Shown here: positions 41,869 to 52,556 of the stretch, piece by piece
Numbering within the stretch: the first letter of the stretch is position 1
Layout: the number at the start of each line of letters is the position of its first letter
Made by a program: the position numbers and the translations under genes
Source of the DNA: Streptomyces sp. AM 4-1-1
Lineage (GTDB): Bacteria > Actinomycetota > Actinomycetes > Streptomycetales > Streptomycetaceae
NCBI RefSeq assembly: GCF_029167625.1
Contig: NZ_CP119145.1
Span: 5,146,001 to 5,210,000, forward strand
Length of the DNA: 64,000 bases
Direction of reading: 5' to 3'
Notes under the pieces: generated by a model
What the model was told of the DNA's origin: nothing
Database searches by the model: none
Seen by the model: the letters and a program-made list of their open reading frames with translations, nothing else

Positions 41869-42636
41869 CTACAGCACCTTCGACAGGAACGACTTCGTCC
41901 GCTCGTGCTGCGGATCGGTCAGTACGTCGCGCGGGTGGCCCGATTCGACCACCACGCCGTCGTCCATGAAGACCAGCGCGTCCCCGACCTCACGGGCGAA
42001 GCCCATCTCGTGCGTCACGACGATCATCGTCATGCCGTCCTCGGCGAGTCCGCGCATGACGTCCAGGACGTCGCCGACCAGCTCCGGGTCGAGGGCCGAC
42101 GTCGGCTCGTCGAAGAGCATCAGCTTCGGCTCCATCGCCAGCGCCCGCGCGATGGCGACCCGCTGCTGCTGGCCGCCGGAGAGCTGGGACGGGTAGTTGG
42201 CCGCCTTGTCGGCGAGACCGACCCGGTCCAGCAACCGCTCCGCGCGGGCCCTGGCGACGGCCCTCGCCTCGCGCTTGACCTGGACCGGGGCCTCCATGAC
42301 GTTCTCGATCGCCGTCATGTGCGGGAAGAGGTTGAAGCGCTGGAAGACCATGCCGATGTCCCGGCGCTTCAGGGAGACCTCGCTGTCCTTCAGCTCGTAC
42401 AGCTTGTCGCCCTTCTGGCGGTAGCCGACCAGCTCGCCGTCGACGTACAGCCGCCCGGCGTTGATCTTCTCCAGGTGGTTGATGCACCGCAGGAAGGTCG
42501 ACTTGCCGGAACCGGACGGGCCGATCAGACAGAAGACCTCACGCGGGGCGACCTCCAGGTCGATGCCCTTGAGGATGTGCGCGGCCCCGAAGGACTTGTG
42601 GACGCCCTCGGCCTTCACCATGGCGGTGGTGGTCAT
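41869..42636 (-). CDS. Amino-acid ABC transporter ATP-binding protein
   Basis: This 255-residue ATPase has Walker [13 protein letters not shown]-loop [14 protein letters not shown], signature [19 protein letters not shown], Walker [16 protein letters not shown] and the H-loop [12 protein letters not shown]. It belongs to the polar amino-acid (GlnQ/HisP) group. The gene overlaps the permease stop by four bases and is the last of a three-gene operon. Confidence 0.93.
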   Translation of the reverse strand: MTTTAMVKAEGVHKSFGAAHILKGIDLEVAPREVFCLIGPSGSGKSTFLRCINHLEKINAGRLYVDGELVGYRQKGDKLYELKDSEVSLKRRDIGMVFQRFNLFPHMTAIENVMEAPVQVKREARAVARARAERLLDRVGLADKAANYPSQLSGGQQQRVAIARALAMEPKLMLFDEPTSALDPELVGDVLDVMRGLAEDGMTMIVVTHEMGFAREVGDALVFMDDGVVVESGHPRDVLTDPQHERTKSFLSKVL

Positions 42637-43568
42637 GCCATCCCTCCCTTCGGACGGCCCAGCGAGAACACGCCGGCCCTGATCCGCTGCAGCGGGGTCA
42701 GCGGCAGGCTCCGGCTCGAACCGCGTGCGTAGTACCGCTCCAGATAGAACTGGCCGACGCTCAGCACCGAGGTCATGACGAGGTACCAGGCCGCGGCGAG
42801 GAAGTACATCTCCACCGGGGCCCCGGACGTCTGGCCGATGTCCTGGGCGTATCTGAAGAGTTCGGAGAACTGCACCGCCGAGACGAGCGAGGTCGTCTTC
42901 AGCATGTTGATGACCTCGTTGCCCGTCGGGGGCACGATGACGCGCATGGCCTGCGGGATCACGATGCGGCGCAGCGTCCTGCCGTGGCTCATGCCGAGCG
43001 CGTGCGACGCCTCGGTCTGGCCCTCGTCGACCGAGAGGAGACCGGCCCGGCAGATCTCCGCCATGTACGCGGCCTCGTTGAGGCCGAGGCCGAGCAGCGC
43101 CGTCAGGAGCGGCGTCATGAAGCTCGACCAGTAGTCCTTGTAGATCGGACCGAGGTTGATGTACTCGAAGACCAGGCCCAGGTTGAACCAGACGAACAGC
43201 TGGACCAGGACCGGGGTGCCGCGGAAGAACCAGATGTACGACCAGGCGATCGACGCCGTGACCGGGTTCTTCGACAGCCGCATGACGGCCAGCAGGATGC
43301 CGCCGACCACGCCGATGACCATGGACAGCACGGTCAGCAGCAGGGTCTGGCCGACGCCCTTGACGATCCGGTCGTCGAAGAAGTAGTCGGGGACCGCCCC
43401 CCAGTTGATCTTGCCCTGCCCGAAGGCGTAGACGATCGCGACGAGAGCGGCGATGGCGATGACCGCGGAGAGGTATCGCCCGTAGTGCCGGACCGGGACG
43501 GCCTTGATGACCGCCGGTCCGGCGCTCGGGGTGCCTTCCGGGTCCCGTTCGGTGATGTCAACAGACAC
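42633..43568 (-). CDS. Amino-acid ABC transporter permease
   Basis: This 311-residue permease has a charged N-terminal tail, one extra helix ([18 protein letters not shown]), and the HisM/GlnP domain of five helices ([40 protein letters not shown]). The EAA loop is [43 protein letters not shown]. The stop overlaps the ATPase start. Confidence 0.93.
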   Translation of the reverse strand: MSVDITERDPEGTPSAGPAVIKAVPVRHYGRYLSAVIAIAALVAIVYAFGQGKINWGAVPDYFFDDRIVKGVGQTLLLTVLSMVIGVVGGILLAVMRLSKNPVTASIAWSYIWFFRGTPVLVQLFVWFNLGLVFEYINLGPIYKDYWSSFMTPLLTALLGLGLNEAAYMAEICRAGLLSVDEGQTEASHALGMSHGRTLRRIVIPQAMRVIVPPTGNEVINMLKTTSLVSAVQFSELFRYAQDIGQTSGAPVEMYFLAAAWYLVMTSVLSVGQFYLERYYARGSSRSLPLTPLQRIRAGVFSLGRPKGGMA

Positions 43569-43603
43569 GGGTACTGCCTTTCAGTGACGCGGTACGGGTC
43601 CGG

Positions 43604-44575
43604 TCACTTGCCGCCGTTGACGGCGGCCTCGGTCACCGCTCCGGCCTCGACACCCCATTTGGTGACGATCTTGCCGTACTCGCCGTTCTTGATGATCGCG
43701 TCGAGCGCGGCCTTGATGGCGTCCCGCAGCTTGGTGTTCGACTTGCTGACCGCCATGCCGTAGGGGGCGGCCTGGACCTGGTCGCCGACGATCTCGAAGT
43801 CCTTGCCGCCGCCCGAGGTCTTGACCGCGTACGCGGCGACCGGGAAGTCGGAGGAGCCGACGTCGGCGCCGCCGCCGCGCAGCCGGGTCTGGGCCTGCTG
43901 GTCGTCGTCGAACGGCTCGATGGAGAGCTTCTTCGCACCGCACTTCTTGGCCTGCTCCTTGGCCATGTCGTGCGAGATCGTGGCGCGCTGGACGACGATC
44001 TTCTTGCCGCAGAGGTCGTCCCAGCCCTGGATGGACCGGGTCTTCCCCTTGAGGGTGTAGAGCGACACCCCGGCGTGGAAGTAGTCGACGAAGTCGACAC
44101 CCTCGCCGACCTTCTTGCCGGTGTCGGCGTCGACGCCGTTCTGGCGGGCCGCCGTGTCGGTCATCGCCGACATGGCCACGTCGTAGCGCTTGGACCGCAG
44201 GCCGGTCAGCAGCGCGTCGAAGGTGCCCTTCTCGAACTCGAACCGCACGCCGAGCTGCTTGCCGAGGGCATCGGCCACATCGGGGTCGATGCCGACGGTC
44301 TTGCCGCTGTCGTCCTTGAACTCGACCGGCGCGTACGCGATGTCCGAACCGACCTTGACGACGCCCTTCGCCTTGATCTCGGGAGGCAGCAGATCGGCCA
44401 GCGGGGCGCCCTGGGCGGATGCCTTGCCGGAGCTGGACACCGAGCCGGAGTCCGGGGAACCGCTCTTCGTCTGGTCGCCGCAGGCGGTCAGCAGCATGGT
44501 GCCGGCGACCGCGATCGCGCCGACCGCTGCTATCCGTGACTTCGCGGCCGTGTGACGCCTGGTGCTTGCGGTCAT
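43604..44575 (-). CDS. Amino-acid ABC transporter substrate-binding lipoprotein
   Basis: This 323-residue lipoprotein has a signal (IAAVGAIAVAGTMLLTAC, lipobox LTAC) and an SBP_bac_3 domain (VKVGSDIAYAPVEFKDDSGKTVGIDPDVADALGKQLGVRFEF, RSKRYDVAMSAMTDTAARQ, VDFVDYFHAGVSLYTLKG). It is the external receptor for the importer encoded downstream, probably for a polar amino acid. The ATG at 44575 follows GAGGAAC. Confidence 0.92.
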   Translation of the reverse strand: MTASTRRHTAAKSRIAAVGAIAVAGTMLLTACGDQTKSGSPDSGSVSSSGKASAQGAPLADLLPPEIKAKGVVKVGSDIAYAPVEFKDDSGKTVGIDPDVADALGKQLGVRFEFEKGTFDALLTGLRSKRYDVAMSAMTDTAARQNGVDADTGKKVGEGVDFVDYFHAGVSLYTLKGKTRSIQGWDDLCGKKIVVQRATISHDMAKEQAKKCGAKKLSIEPFDDDQQAQTRLRGGGADVGSSDFPVAAYAVKTSGGGKDFEIVGDQVQAAPYGMAVSKSNTKLRDAIKAALDAIIKNGEYGKIVTKWGVEAGAVTEAAVNGGK

Positions 44576-45111
44576 GGTCGGGTTCCTCCGCGGGTGAGGG
44601 AGACGTTGCCGGTGGGGCGGGTACGCGCCTTCGTGCGCCCGCCACCTGGTGTGATTAGGGCATCTTGCCATTCGGACGGGCTCTTCCAAGGGGCTGACCA
44701 TGTCAAAATCGGATAACGGGCGACCCCCGAACCTCAGGACCCGGTGGACCAGGACCGGATCATCTGTCGGCTTTCGCGTGATCGACGCAAGATCTTCCGG
44801 GACGTCCCGGGCGGTGGACGACTTTGCAGCCTCTCGGTCGACTTGTCGCGACAAGTCGACTATGAGCCATGCCACTGTCATGCGATCGACTCATTATGGA
44901 CTCGTCCATGACACGGTCCTTCGGGTAAGAAAGATCCTTACACCCCTCACCCGGGGCCCAGGACGCGTGTGCGGCGCGTCCGCGCGTGCGTGTCCTTCCC
45001 GCCGCCCGGCGAGCCGATCGGCCGGACGGGACGCGGACGCGGTGCCCGCCCACCCCTCCTCGACCAGGAGCGGCCACCCTCAATCATTGAAGACTTAAGG
45101 GGTTACACACC
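44576..45111. promoter_or_regulatory. Divergent promoter region (ABC importer / malic enzyme) with a 24-bp palindrome
   Basis: No gene is seen in these 536 bp. 44837-44860 is a perfect 24-bp palindrome (half-site GTCGACTTGTCG), and 44896-44909 is a second (ATGGAC-TC-GTCCAT). Both lie between the importer start and the malic enzyme and look like operators. Confidence 0.6.
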
Positions 45112-46392
<1,281 letters not shown>

Positions 46393-46491
46393 CGCCACGC
46401 GGGAGCCGGACGGGTCCGGCTCCCGCCCCGCGGCGCGTGTCACACCGCGGGGCGGTTCCGCGGGACGTCCGGCCGCCCTATGGTCGGTGGC

Positions 46492-47457
46492 ATGTTCGCC
46501 GCCTACGCCGCCCGTATCGACCGCGACCAGCCCCTCGACGGCCTTGAGCTGGGCGAGCGCCCCGCGCCCGGTTCACGCCCCGGCTGGACCACCGTCGACG
46601 TCAGGGCCGCCTCCCTCAACCACCACGACCTCTGGTCCCTGCGCGGCGTCGGCCTCACCGAGGACCGGCTGCCGATGATCCTCGGCTGTGACGCCGCCGG
46701 GACCGACGAGGACGGCAACGAGGTCGTCCTGCACTCCGTCATCGGACAGACCGGGCACGGCGTCGGCCCGGACGAGCCCCGCTCCATCCTCACCGAGCGC
46801 TACCAGGGCACCTTCGCCGAACGGGTGACCGTACCGTCCTGGAACGTCCTGCCCAAGCCCCGCGAGCTGACCTTCGAGCAGGCGGCCTGTCTGCCCACCG
46901 CCTGGCTGACCGCGTACCGGATGCTCTTCACCAACGCCGGTGTCCGCCCCGGGGATTCGGTCCTCGTGCAGGGCGCGGGTGGCGGGGTGGCCACCGCCGC
47001 GATCATGCTCGGCCGTGCGGCGGGCCTGCGGATGTACGCGACCAGCCGGGACGAGACCAAGCGCGAACGGGCCGTGGAACTGGGCGCGATCGAGGCGTAC
47101 GAGCCCGGCGCGCGGCTGCCCCGGCGGGTGGACGCCGTCATCGAGACCGTCGGCGCCGCGACCTGGTCGCACTCCGTCAAGTCCCTGCGCCCCGGTGGCA
47201 CCCTGGTGATCTCCGGCGCGACCAGCGGTGACCGCCCCTCGCACGCGGAACTGACCCGGATCTTCTTCCTGGAGCTGAGGGTCGTCGGCTCGACGATGGG
47301 CACCAAGGACGAGCTGGAGGATCTGCTGGCGTTCTGCGCGACGACCGGGGTGCGGCCCGTCATCGACGAGGTGCTGCCGCTGGACCGGGCCCGCGAGGGC
47401 TTCGAACGGCTGGCGTCGGGCGACCACTTCGGGAAGATCGTGCTGACCTCGGTGTGA
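46492..47457 (+). CDS. Zinc-binding-type alcohol dehydrogenase (MDR family)
   Basis: This 321-residue MDR protein has a GroES-like N-terminal domain (ASLNHHDLWSLRGVGL) and a Rossmann domain (GDSVLVQGAGGGVATAAIMLGRAAGLRMYATSRDETKRERAVELGA). The structural four-cysteine zinc loop is absent, as in quinone-reductase-like members. A GTG/ATG 12 bases upstream is an alternative start. It follows maeB by 99 bp on the same strand but need not be cotranscribed. Confidence 0.88.
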   Translation: MFAAYAARIDRDQPLDGLELGERPAPGSRPGWTTVDVRAASLNHHDLWSLRGVGLTEDRLPMILGCDAAGTDEDGNEVVLHSVIGQTGHGVGPDEPRSILTERYQGTFAERVTVPSWNVLPKPRELTFEQAACLPTAWLTAYRMLFTNAGVRPGDSVLVQGAGGGVATAAIMLGRAAGLRMYATSRDETKRERAVELGAIEAYEPGARLPRRVDAVIETVGAATWSHSVKSLRPGGTLVISGATSGDRPSHAELTRIFFLELRVVGSTMGTKDELEDLLAFCATTGVRPVIDEVLPLDRAREGFERLASGDHFGKIVLTSV

Positions 47458-47504
47458 GCGGACGCGCGACGGACCCGCCCTCGGCGGCTCGCCCCCGACC
47501 TCCT

Positions 47505-47547
47505 GTCAACTTGGATTGACGTAACCGAACTGTCAACGTACGTTGAC
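47505..47547. promoter_or_regulatory. Tandem operator-like palindromes before the HTH/Clp-N pair
   Basis: GTCAACTTGGATTGAC (47505-47520) and the perfect palindrome GTCAACGTACGTTGAC (47532-47547) share GTCAA-N6-TTGAC and lie 27 bp apart, about 2.5 helical turns. The second ends three bases before the ATG, so the mRNA may be leaderless and a bound dimer would block transcription. Confidence 0.7.
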
Positions 47548-47550
47548 GTC

Positions 47551-47760
47551 ATGACCGATGCAACGGATCTCGCCGCACGTGCCGGTGACCGTGATCCCCG
47601 GACCGGGCTGCGCGCCGTCGCCGCGCTGCGGCGGCTGCTGGAGCGGCTGGAGGCGGTACACGTCAGAAGCGCCCGCGCCCAGGGGTGGTCGTGGCAGGAG
47701 ATCGCGGCCGAGTTGGGCGTCAGCCGCCAGGCGGCGCACAAGAAGTACGGGAGGCAATGA
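47551..47760 (+). CDS. Small helix-turn-helix DNA-binding protein
   Basis: This 69-residue protein has an alpha-helical N-terminus and the HTH WSWQEIAAELGVSRQAAHKKYGRQ at its end. It has no other domain and there is no Shine-Dalgarno (the palindrome abuts the ATG). The stop TGA overlaps the next start. Autoregulation through the tandem palindromes is likely. This HTH/Clp-N gene pair recurs in streptomycetes. Confidence 0.85.
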   Translation: MTDATDLAARAGDRDPRTGLRAVAALRRLLERLEAVHVRSARAQGWSWQEIAAELGVSRQAAHKKYGRQ

Positions 47761-48338
47761 TGTTCGAGCGATTCACCCGGGCCGCCCGGGCCGTCGTCAC
47801 CGGAGCCGTGGGCCACACCGAGCGGGCGGGTTCCGGCACGGTCGGCGAGGAGCACCTGCTGCTCGCCCTGCTCGACCGCGAGGGCACCCGCGCCGCGTTC
47901 GCCCTCACGGCCCTGGGCATCACCGACCGCCGCGCCTCGGTGGAGGCCGCCCTCGCGCGGACGCGCAGACGCGGTGGGCTGACCGACGCCGACACCGAGG
48001 CCCTCGCCGAGTTCGGCATCGATGTCTCCGAGATCGTCGCCCGCGTCGAGGAGGCGCACGGCGAGGGCGCGCTCCGGGACGCGGGGGCAGCGGCGCCGCG
48101 CGGGTCCGGCCGCCGCCCGTTCACCCGGGACGCGAAGAAGGTCCTGGAGAAGTCGCTGCGCATCGCCGTGGGACGCGGGGACCGGTCGATCGGCGACGAA
48201 CACCTCCTGCTGGCCCTCACGGCCAGGCCGGGCGGGGTGGTCGCCGACGTGCTCGCCGAACACGACGCGACCTACCCGACGGTGGAGCGCGCCCTGTACG
48301 GAGACGGGGGCGCGGCGGGCCGGGCGAAGGCTGGATGA
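47760..48338 (+). CDS. Clp N-terminal (double repeat) domain protein
   Basis: This 192-residue protein consists of two Clp-N repeats: TERAGSGTVGEEHLLLALLDREGTRAAFALTALGI and FTRDAKKVLEKSLRIAVGRGDRSIGDEHLLLALTARPGGVVADVLAEHD. No AAA+ module is present, so it cannot act as a chaperone by itself. It may be an adaptor that binds substrates or the ClpC/ClpP machinery. The ATG at 47760 follows GGAGG by five bases and overlaps the HTH gene stop. Confidence 0.85.
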   Translation: MFERFTRAARAVVTGAVGHTERAGSGTVGEEHLLLALLDREGTRAAFALTALGITDRRASVEAALARTRRRGGLTDADTEALAEFGIDVSEIVARVEEAHGEGALRDAGAAAPRGSGRRPFTRDAKKVLEKSLRIAVGRGDRSIGDEHLLLALTARPGGVVADVLAEHDATYPTVERALYGDGGAAGRAKAG

Positions 48339-48971
48339 GGCGAGGCGTGGGCGGGGGCAGGCCGGGGACCGGGCGTGGGTGTGCGGGGGCGGCGCTCCGC
48401 CGGGCCTGCTCCCTTGCCGGGGCGGGGTGCGGGTGCGTGACCGGGCCGGGCGAGGGCCGGGTGAGGCGTGGGCAGGCCGGGGACCGGGCGTGGGCGCACG
48501 GGGCGCTGCTCCGCCGGACCGGGCCCCGTGGCGGGAGGGGGCCGGATGGGCGACCGGCCGGTCGGGGCCGGGGCCGGGGCGAGGCGTGGGCGTGACCGGG
48601 GCAGACCGCGTGCCGAGGCGTGGGTGTACAAGGCGGCGACGCTCCGCCGGGCCCGCTCCTTGCCGGGGCGGGGTCCGGGGCGTGGCCAGTCGGCGAAGGC
48701 CAGGTGAGGTGCGGGCGGGGGCGGACCGGGGACCGGGCGTGGGCACGCGGGGCGCTGCTCCGCCGGACCGGACTCCGTGCGGGGAGGGGCCGAGTGGTGG
48801 ACCGGCCCCTGCGGGCCGGGTGAGGCGCGGTGAGGGTCCGGCCGGGAGTGGGGAGACCGCAGGCCGGGCGTGGGTGTGCGGGGCGGCGGCGCTCTGCCGG
48901 GCCCGTTCCCTTGCCGGGGCGGGGTGCGGGTGCGTGGCCGATCACGTGAAGGCCGGGTGAGGCGCGGTGAG
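48339..48971. repeat. Array of 115-130-bp degenerate tandem repeats
   Basis: This roughly 630-bp non-coding stretch is built of five units, each starting near TGAGGCGTGGGC and containing GACCGGGCGTGGG, then GCTCCGCCGG. Odd units have CTTGCCGGGGCGGGG and even units CGCTGCTCCGCCGGACCGG, so a two-unit higher-order repeat of about 245 bp is visible. Open frames run through it but have no support as genes. Confidence 0.75.
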
Positions 48972-49021
48972 GAGCGGGCCGGGCGGTGGCGCACGGGGTG
49001 GCGCCACCGCCCGGCCCGCTC
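48972..49021. terminator. Strong 21-bp-stem terminator
   Basis: 48972-48992 and 49001-49021 are perfect complements (arms starting GAGCGGGCCGGGCG) around an 8-nt loop. It closes the repeat array. It probably ends the Clp-N and the PadR transcripts from both sides. Confidence 0.8.
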
Positions 49022-49133
49022 CCTCAGCGGTAGGGGGCCCGGATGGCGTGAGCGCGCTCCCCGGTGAGGAGACCCGGGTGCGCGAGCGCCCTCCCTCGGC
49101 CAGGAGGCCCAGGAGTGCGGACCTCCTCGCGGG

Positions 49134-50156
<1,023 letters not shown>

Positions 50157-50157
50157 G

Positions 50158-51015
50158 TCAGAGCACCTTTCCGGTCGGCTCGGCCGGTCGCGGATCTTCC
50201 TCGGTCGGTGGGCGGCGCAGCAGGGCGATCGAACCGGAGACCGTCGTCGCCCGGAGCGCCCCGGTCCCGGCCCCGAGCGTGCCGGTGATCTTCTTCGCGC
50301 CCCACTGGCCGCCCACCCGAAGGTCCTCGAACGCGTTGGAGACGGAACCGCTCGCGGTGTTCGCCTCGACCTTCGCGTCCGCCGGGTGCGGCAGCCGGAT
50401 GGCGATCTCCCCGGAGACCGTGGTCAGCCGGATGTCCGTGGGCCCGCCGTCCGGTCCCAGGTCGAGCACCATGCTGCCGCTGACCGACTCGGCCCGCAGG
50501 GAGGCGGCCGACCCCTCGACGACCGTCAGATCGCCGGAGACCGACTTGAAGCGGAGGTCGCCCGTGACGGACTGCGCCTCCAGGTTCCCGGAGACCGTGT
50601 CGGCCCGGACCTCGCCCGAGAGCCCGACGAGGGCGGTGTCGCCGGTGACGCCGCGTACGGCAGTACGGCCATGGATGCCGGAGATCACCGCTCCGGCGCC
50701 GACGACTCCGACCTCCACCGCCGCGCCGGCCGGCACGGTGAGCGAGACGACGGCACTCCGGAGACGCCCCTTGCCCTCCAGCCACTTGAGGAAGCCCTGC
50801 CAGGGCAGGTCCTCGTAGGAGACCGTGAGGACACCGTCCTGCTGGGTCACGATCAGCGGTGGGCCGTCGATCTCGGAGACCTCCAGCCGGGCGGTCGGTT
50901 CCTCGGTGCCCACGACGTTGACCGTACCGTTGACGATCCGCACGTTCAGCGTCGTCACAGGGTCATCGAAGGTGAGCTTCTGAGGCACGGCGACGGCCCA
51001 CGTCGACACAGGCAT
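50158..51015 (-). CDS. DUF4097 family beta-strand repeat protein
   Basis: This 285-residue protein consists of repeated short beta strands typical of DUF4097 adhesin-like solenoids (TVSGNLEAQSVTGDLRFKSVSGDLTVVEGSA, ASLRAESVSGSMVLDLG, TTVSGEIAIRLP). It has no signal peptide or anchor, so it is cytoplasmic. Partnering with PadR regulators is common in actinobacteria. It is the first gene of the operon. Confidence 0.88.
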   Translation of the reverse strand: MPVSTWAVAVPQKLTFDDPVTTLNVRIVNGTVNVVGTEEPTARLEVSEIDGPPLIVTQQDGVLTVSYEDLPWQGFLKWLEGKGRLRSAVVSLTVPAGAAVEVGVVGAGAVISGIHGRTAVRGVTGDTALVGLSGEVRADTVSGNLEAQSVTGDLRFKSVSGDLTVVEGSAASLRAESVSGSMVLDLGPDGGPTDIRLTTVSGEIAIRLPHPADAKVEANTASGSVSNAFEDLRVGGQWGAKKITGTLGAGTGALRATTVSGSIALLRRPPTEEDPRPAEPTGKVL

Positions 51016-51049
51016 GGAACTGACCTCCGGAGAGCGGACGTGACGCAAC

Positions 51050-51077
51050 ATATCGCGTCTCTTCTCGAACACGATAT
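51050..51077. promoter_or_regulatory. PadR-type operator upstream of the DUF4097-PadR operon
   Basis: ATATCGCGT (51050-51058) and ACACGATAT (51069-51077) form a near-perfect 9-bp inverted repeat (one mismatch) with 10-bp spacing, immediately before the DUF4097 start. PadR proteins bind similar AT-rich inverted repeats. It is an AT-rich island in GC-rich DNA. Confidence 0.65.
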
Positions 51078-51166
51078 ATCGCGGATAGGGGAAGTCAAGG
51101 CGAACGTGAACCCGTCGGCCGATCGAATTACGTCATATACGCACAAAGTGCCCTAGCGTGTGAGGC

Positions 51167-52138
51167 ATGAACGCGACACCCGTGGGAGCACTGCTGCTGT
51201 GCCGGGCCGCACCCGAGGCCGTGCGGCCCGTGGCCCATCTGCTGCGCGAGCCGATGCTGCTCGCGCGGGCGGGTGACGGGTGGAGCGTGCTCGTCCCCGA
51301 GGGAAAACCCTGGCAGGACACCTCCGGGGGCAAGCCCTGGCAGGCCGCCCCCGAAGCGCGGCCCCGGCACGGCGGTGACGTGAGCGGCGGCGCTGGGAAC
51401 GGCGGGTACGGGGACGGCCGGGCCGGTGACGGAGTCGCGGACCCGGTCGACCGGGTCCTCGGCGGCTGGGCCACCGCACTCGCGGTCGGCTCCACCTGGC
51501 CGGTCCTGGCCCTGTGGTGGGACGCCGACCGGGCGGGCTTCACCCTCGCCGCCGGATTCCGCCGCCCGGTCGGCTACGTCTGGCTCACCGACGGCACCCC
51601 GGTCGGCGAGGACGAGGCCATGCGGACCTTCGCGGCCCGGCTCGGCCTCGATCCGGTGCTCGACGTCCAGGCCCTCGAAGTGCTGACCCGTCCCGACCCC
51701 GGGACCGACGCCCGCGCCCGGCTGATCGCCCTGCTCGCGCTCCTCACCGGCACCGGTCTCTCCCTCCCGACGGGTCTCACTCCGGGTGAGTCCGCCGATC
51801 GTCTGCACAGCGTCGCGGACGTGCTGCCCGACACCCGGCGGATCGCCTGGGCGGGCTGGCGCGACGCGGTGAGGACCGAACTCGACGCCGTCGAGAGCGG
51901 CAGGGCCGGTCCCTGGATGCGGGGTCCCAGGGCCCGAGCCGTCGCCACGGCACAGCTCGCGGCGGGCCTGCCGCTCACCCTCTGGGGCATCCGTCGCCGC
52001 AGCGGCGGATGGGCCTTCGCGGGGGCGCTGCTGCTGGCGCAGGGAGCGCTCGGACTCGCGTACGACCGGATGCGGGGCGGTGACGGCCCGGAGGACGCGA
52101 CGGCGGCCGGGGCGCGCCATGGCGGAACGTCGTACTGA
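51167..52138 (+). CDS. Conserved hypothetical protein with C-terminal membrane segment
   Basis: This 323-residue protein has a short N-terminal domain, a Gly/Asp-rich linker near 65-90, a central domain around the conserved-looking GFRRPVGYVWLTDGTPVGEDEAMRTFAARLGLD, and two hydrophobic stretches near the C-terminus (VATAQLAAGLPLTLWGI, GWAFAGALLLAQGALGLAYDRM). I recognise no function. The position before the DUF6104 gene and sucA recurs in streptomycetes. Confidence 0.75.
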   Translation: MNATPVGALLLCRAAPEAVRPVAHLLREPMLLARAGDGWSVLVPEGKPWQDTSGGKPWQAAPEARPRHGGDVSGGAGNGGYGDGRAGDGVADPVDRVLGGWATALAVGSTWPVLALWWDADRAGFTLAAGFRRPVGYVWLTDGTPVGEDEAMRTFAARLGLDPVLDVQALEVLTRPDPGTDARARLIALLALLTGTGLSLPTGLTPGESADRLHSVADVLPDTRRIAWAGWRDAVRTELDAVESGRAGPWMRGPRARAVATAQLAAGLPLTLWGIRRRSGGWAFAGALLLAQGALGLAYDRMRGGDGPEDATAAGARHGGTSY

Positions 52139-52214
52139 CCGGGTCGGTACGGGGCTGGCGAGGGGAGCGGTACGGCGTCACGCGTGGGCCGCGGCCGGGG
52201 GAGGGGGCCGCCGA

Positions 52215-52397
52215 CTACTCGTCGTCGTCCTCGTCGTCCAGCCGGGCCAGCCAGGTCGCCAGCCGCTCGACCGGCACCTCGAAGTCGGGATTGAGATCGA
52301 CGAACGTCCGCAACTGCTCGGCCAGCCACTCGAAGGTGACCTCCTCCTCGCCGCGCCGCTTCTCCAGCTCCTCGATGCCACGGTCCGTGAAGTACAT
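52215..52397 (-). CDS. DUF6104-type small protein
   Basis: This 60-residue acidic protein, MYFTDRGIEELEKRRGEEEVTFEWLAEQL..., ends in a DDEDDDE tail. It matches a small actinobacterial family (DUF6104 by memory) of unknown function usually found next to 2-oxoglutarate dehydrogenase. It is mainly helical. Confidence 0.8.
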   Translation of the reverse strand: MYFTDRGIEELEKRRGEEEVTFEWLAEQLRTFVDLNPDFEVPVERLATWLARLDDEDDDE

Positions 52398-52495
52398 GGC
52401 AGAAGCGTATCCGCCGGGGGAGCGAGGAAGACATCCGAGCCGGGCGGCCGGGGAGCCGGGTGGCGTTCCGGGCCCAGCGCCCGCGCCGGCCACGC

Positions 52496-52540
52496 CGAAG
52501 GGTCCGGCCCCCGCGATCACCGCGGGGGCCGGACCCTTCG
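52496..52540. terminator. Terminator downstream of 2-oxoglutarate dehydrogenase
   Basis: A perfect 20-bp stem (52496-52515 with 52521-52540) with an ATCAC loop lies just past the sucA stop. Confidence 0.85.
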
Positions 52541-52556
52541 TGCGTACAACCGCCGG

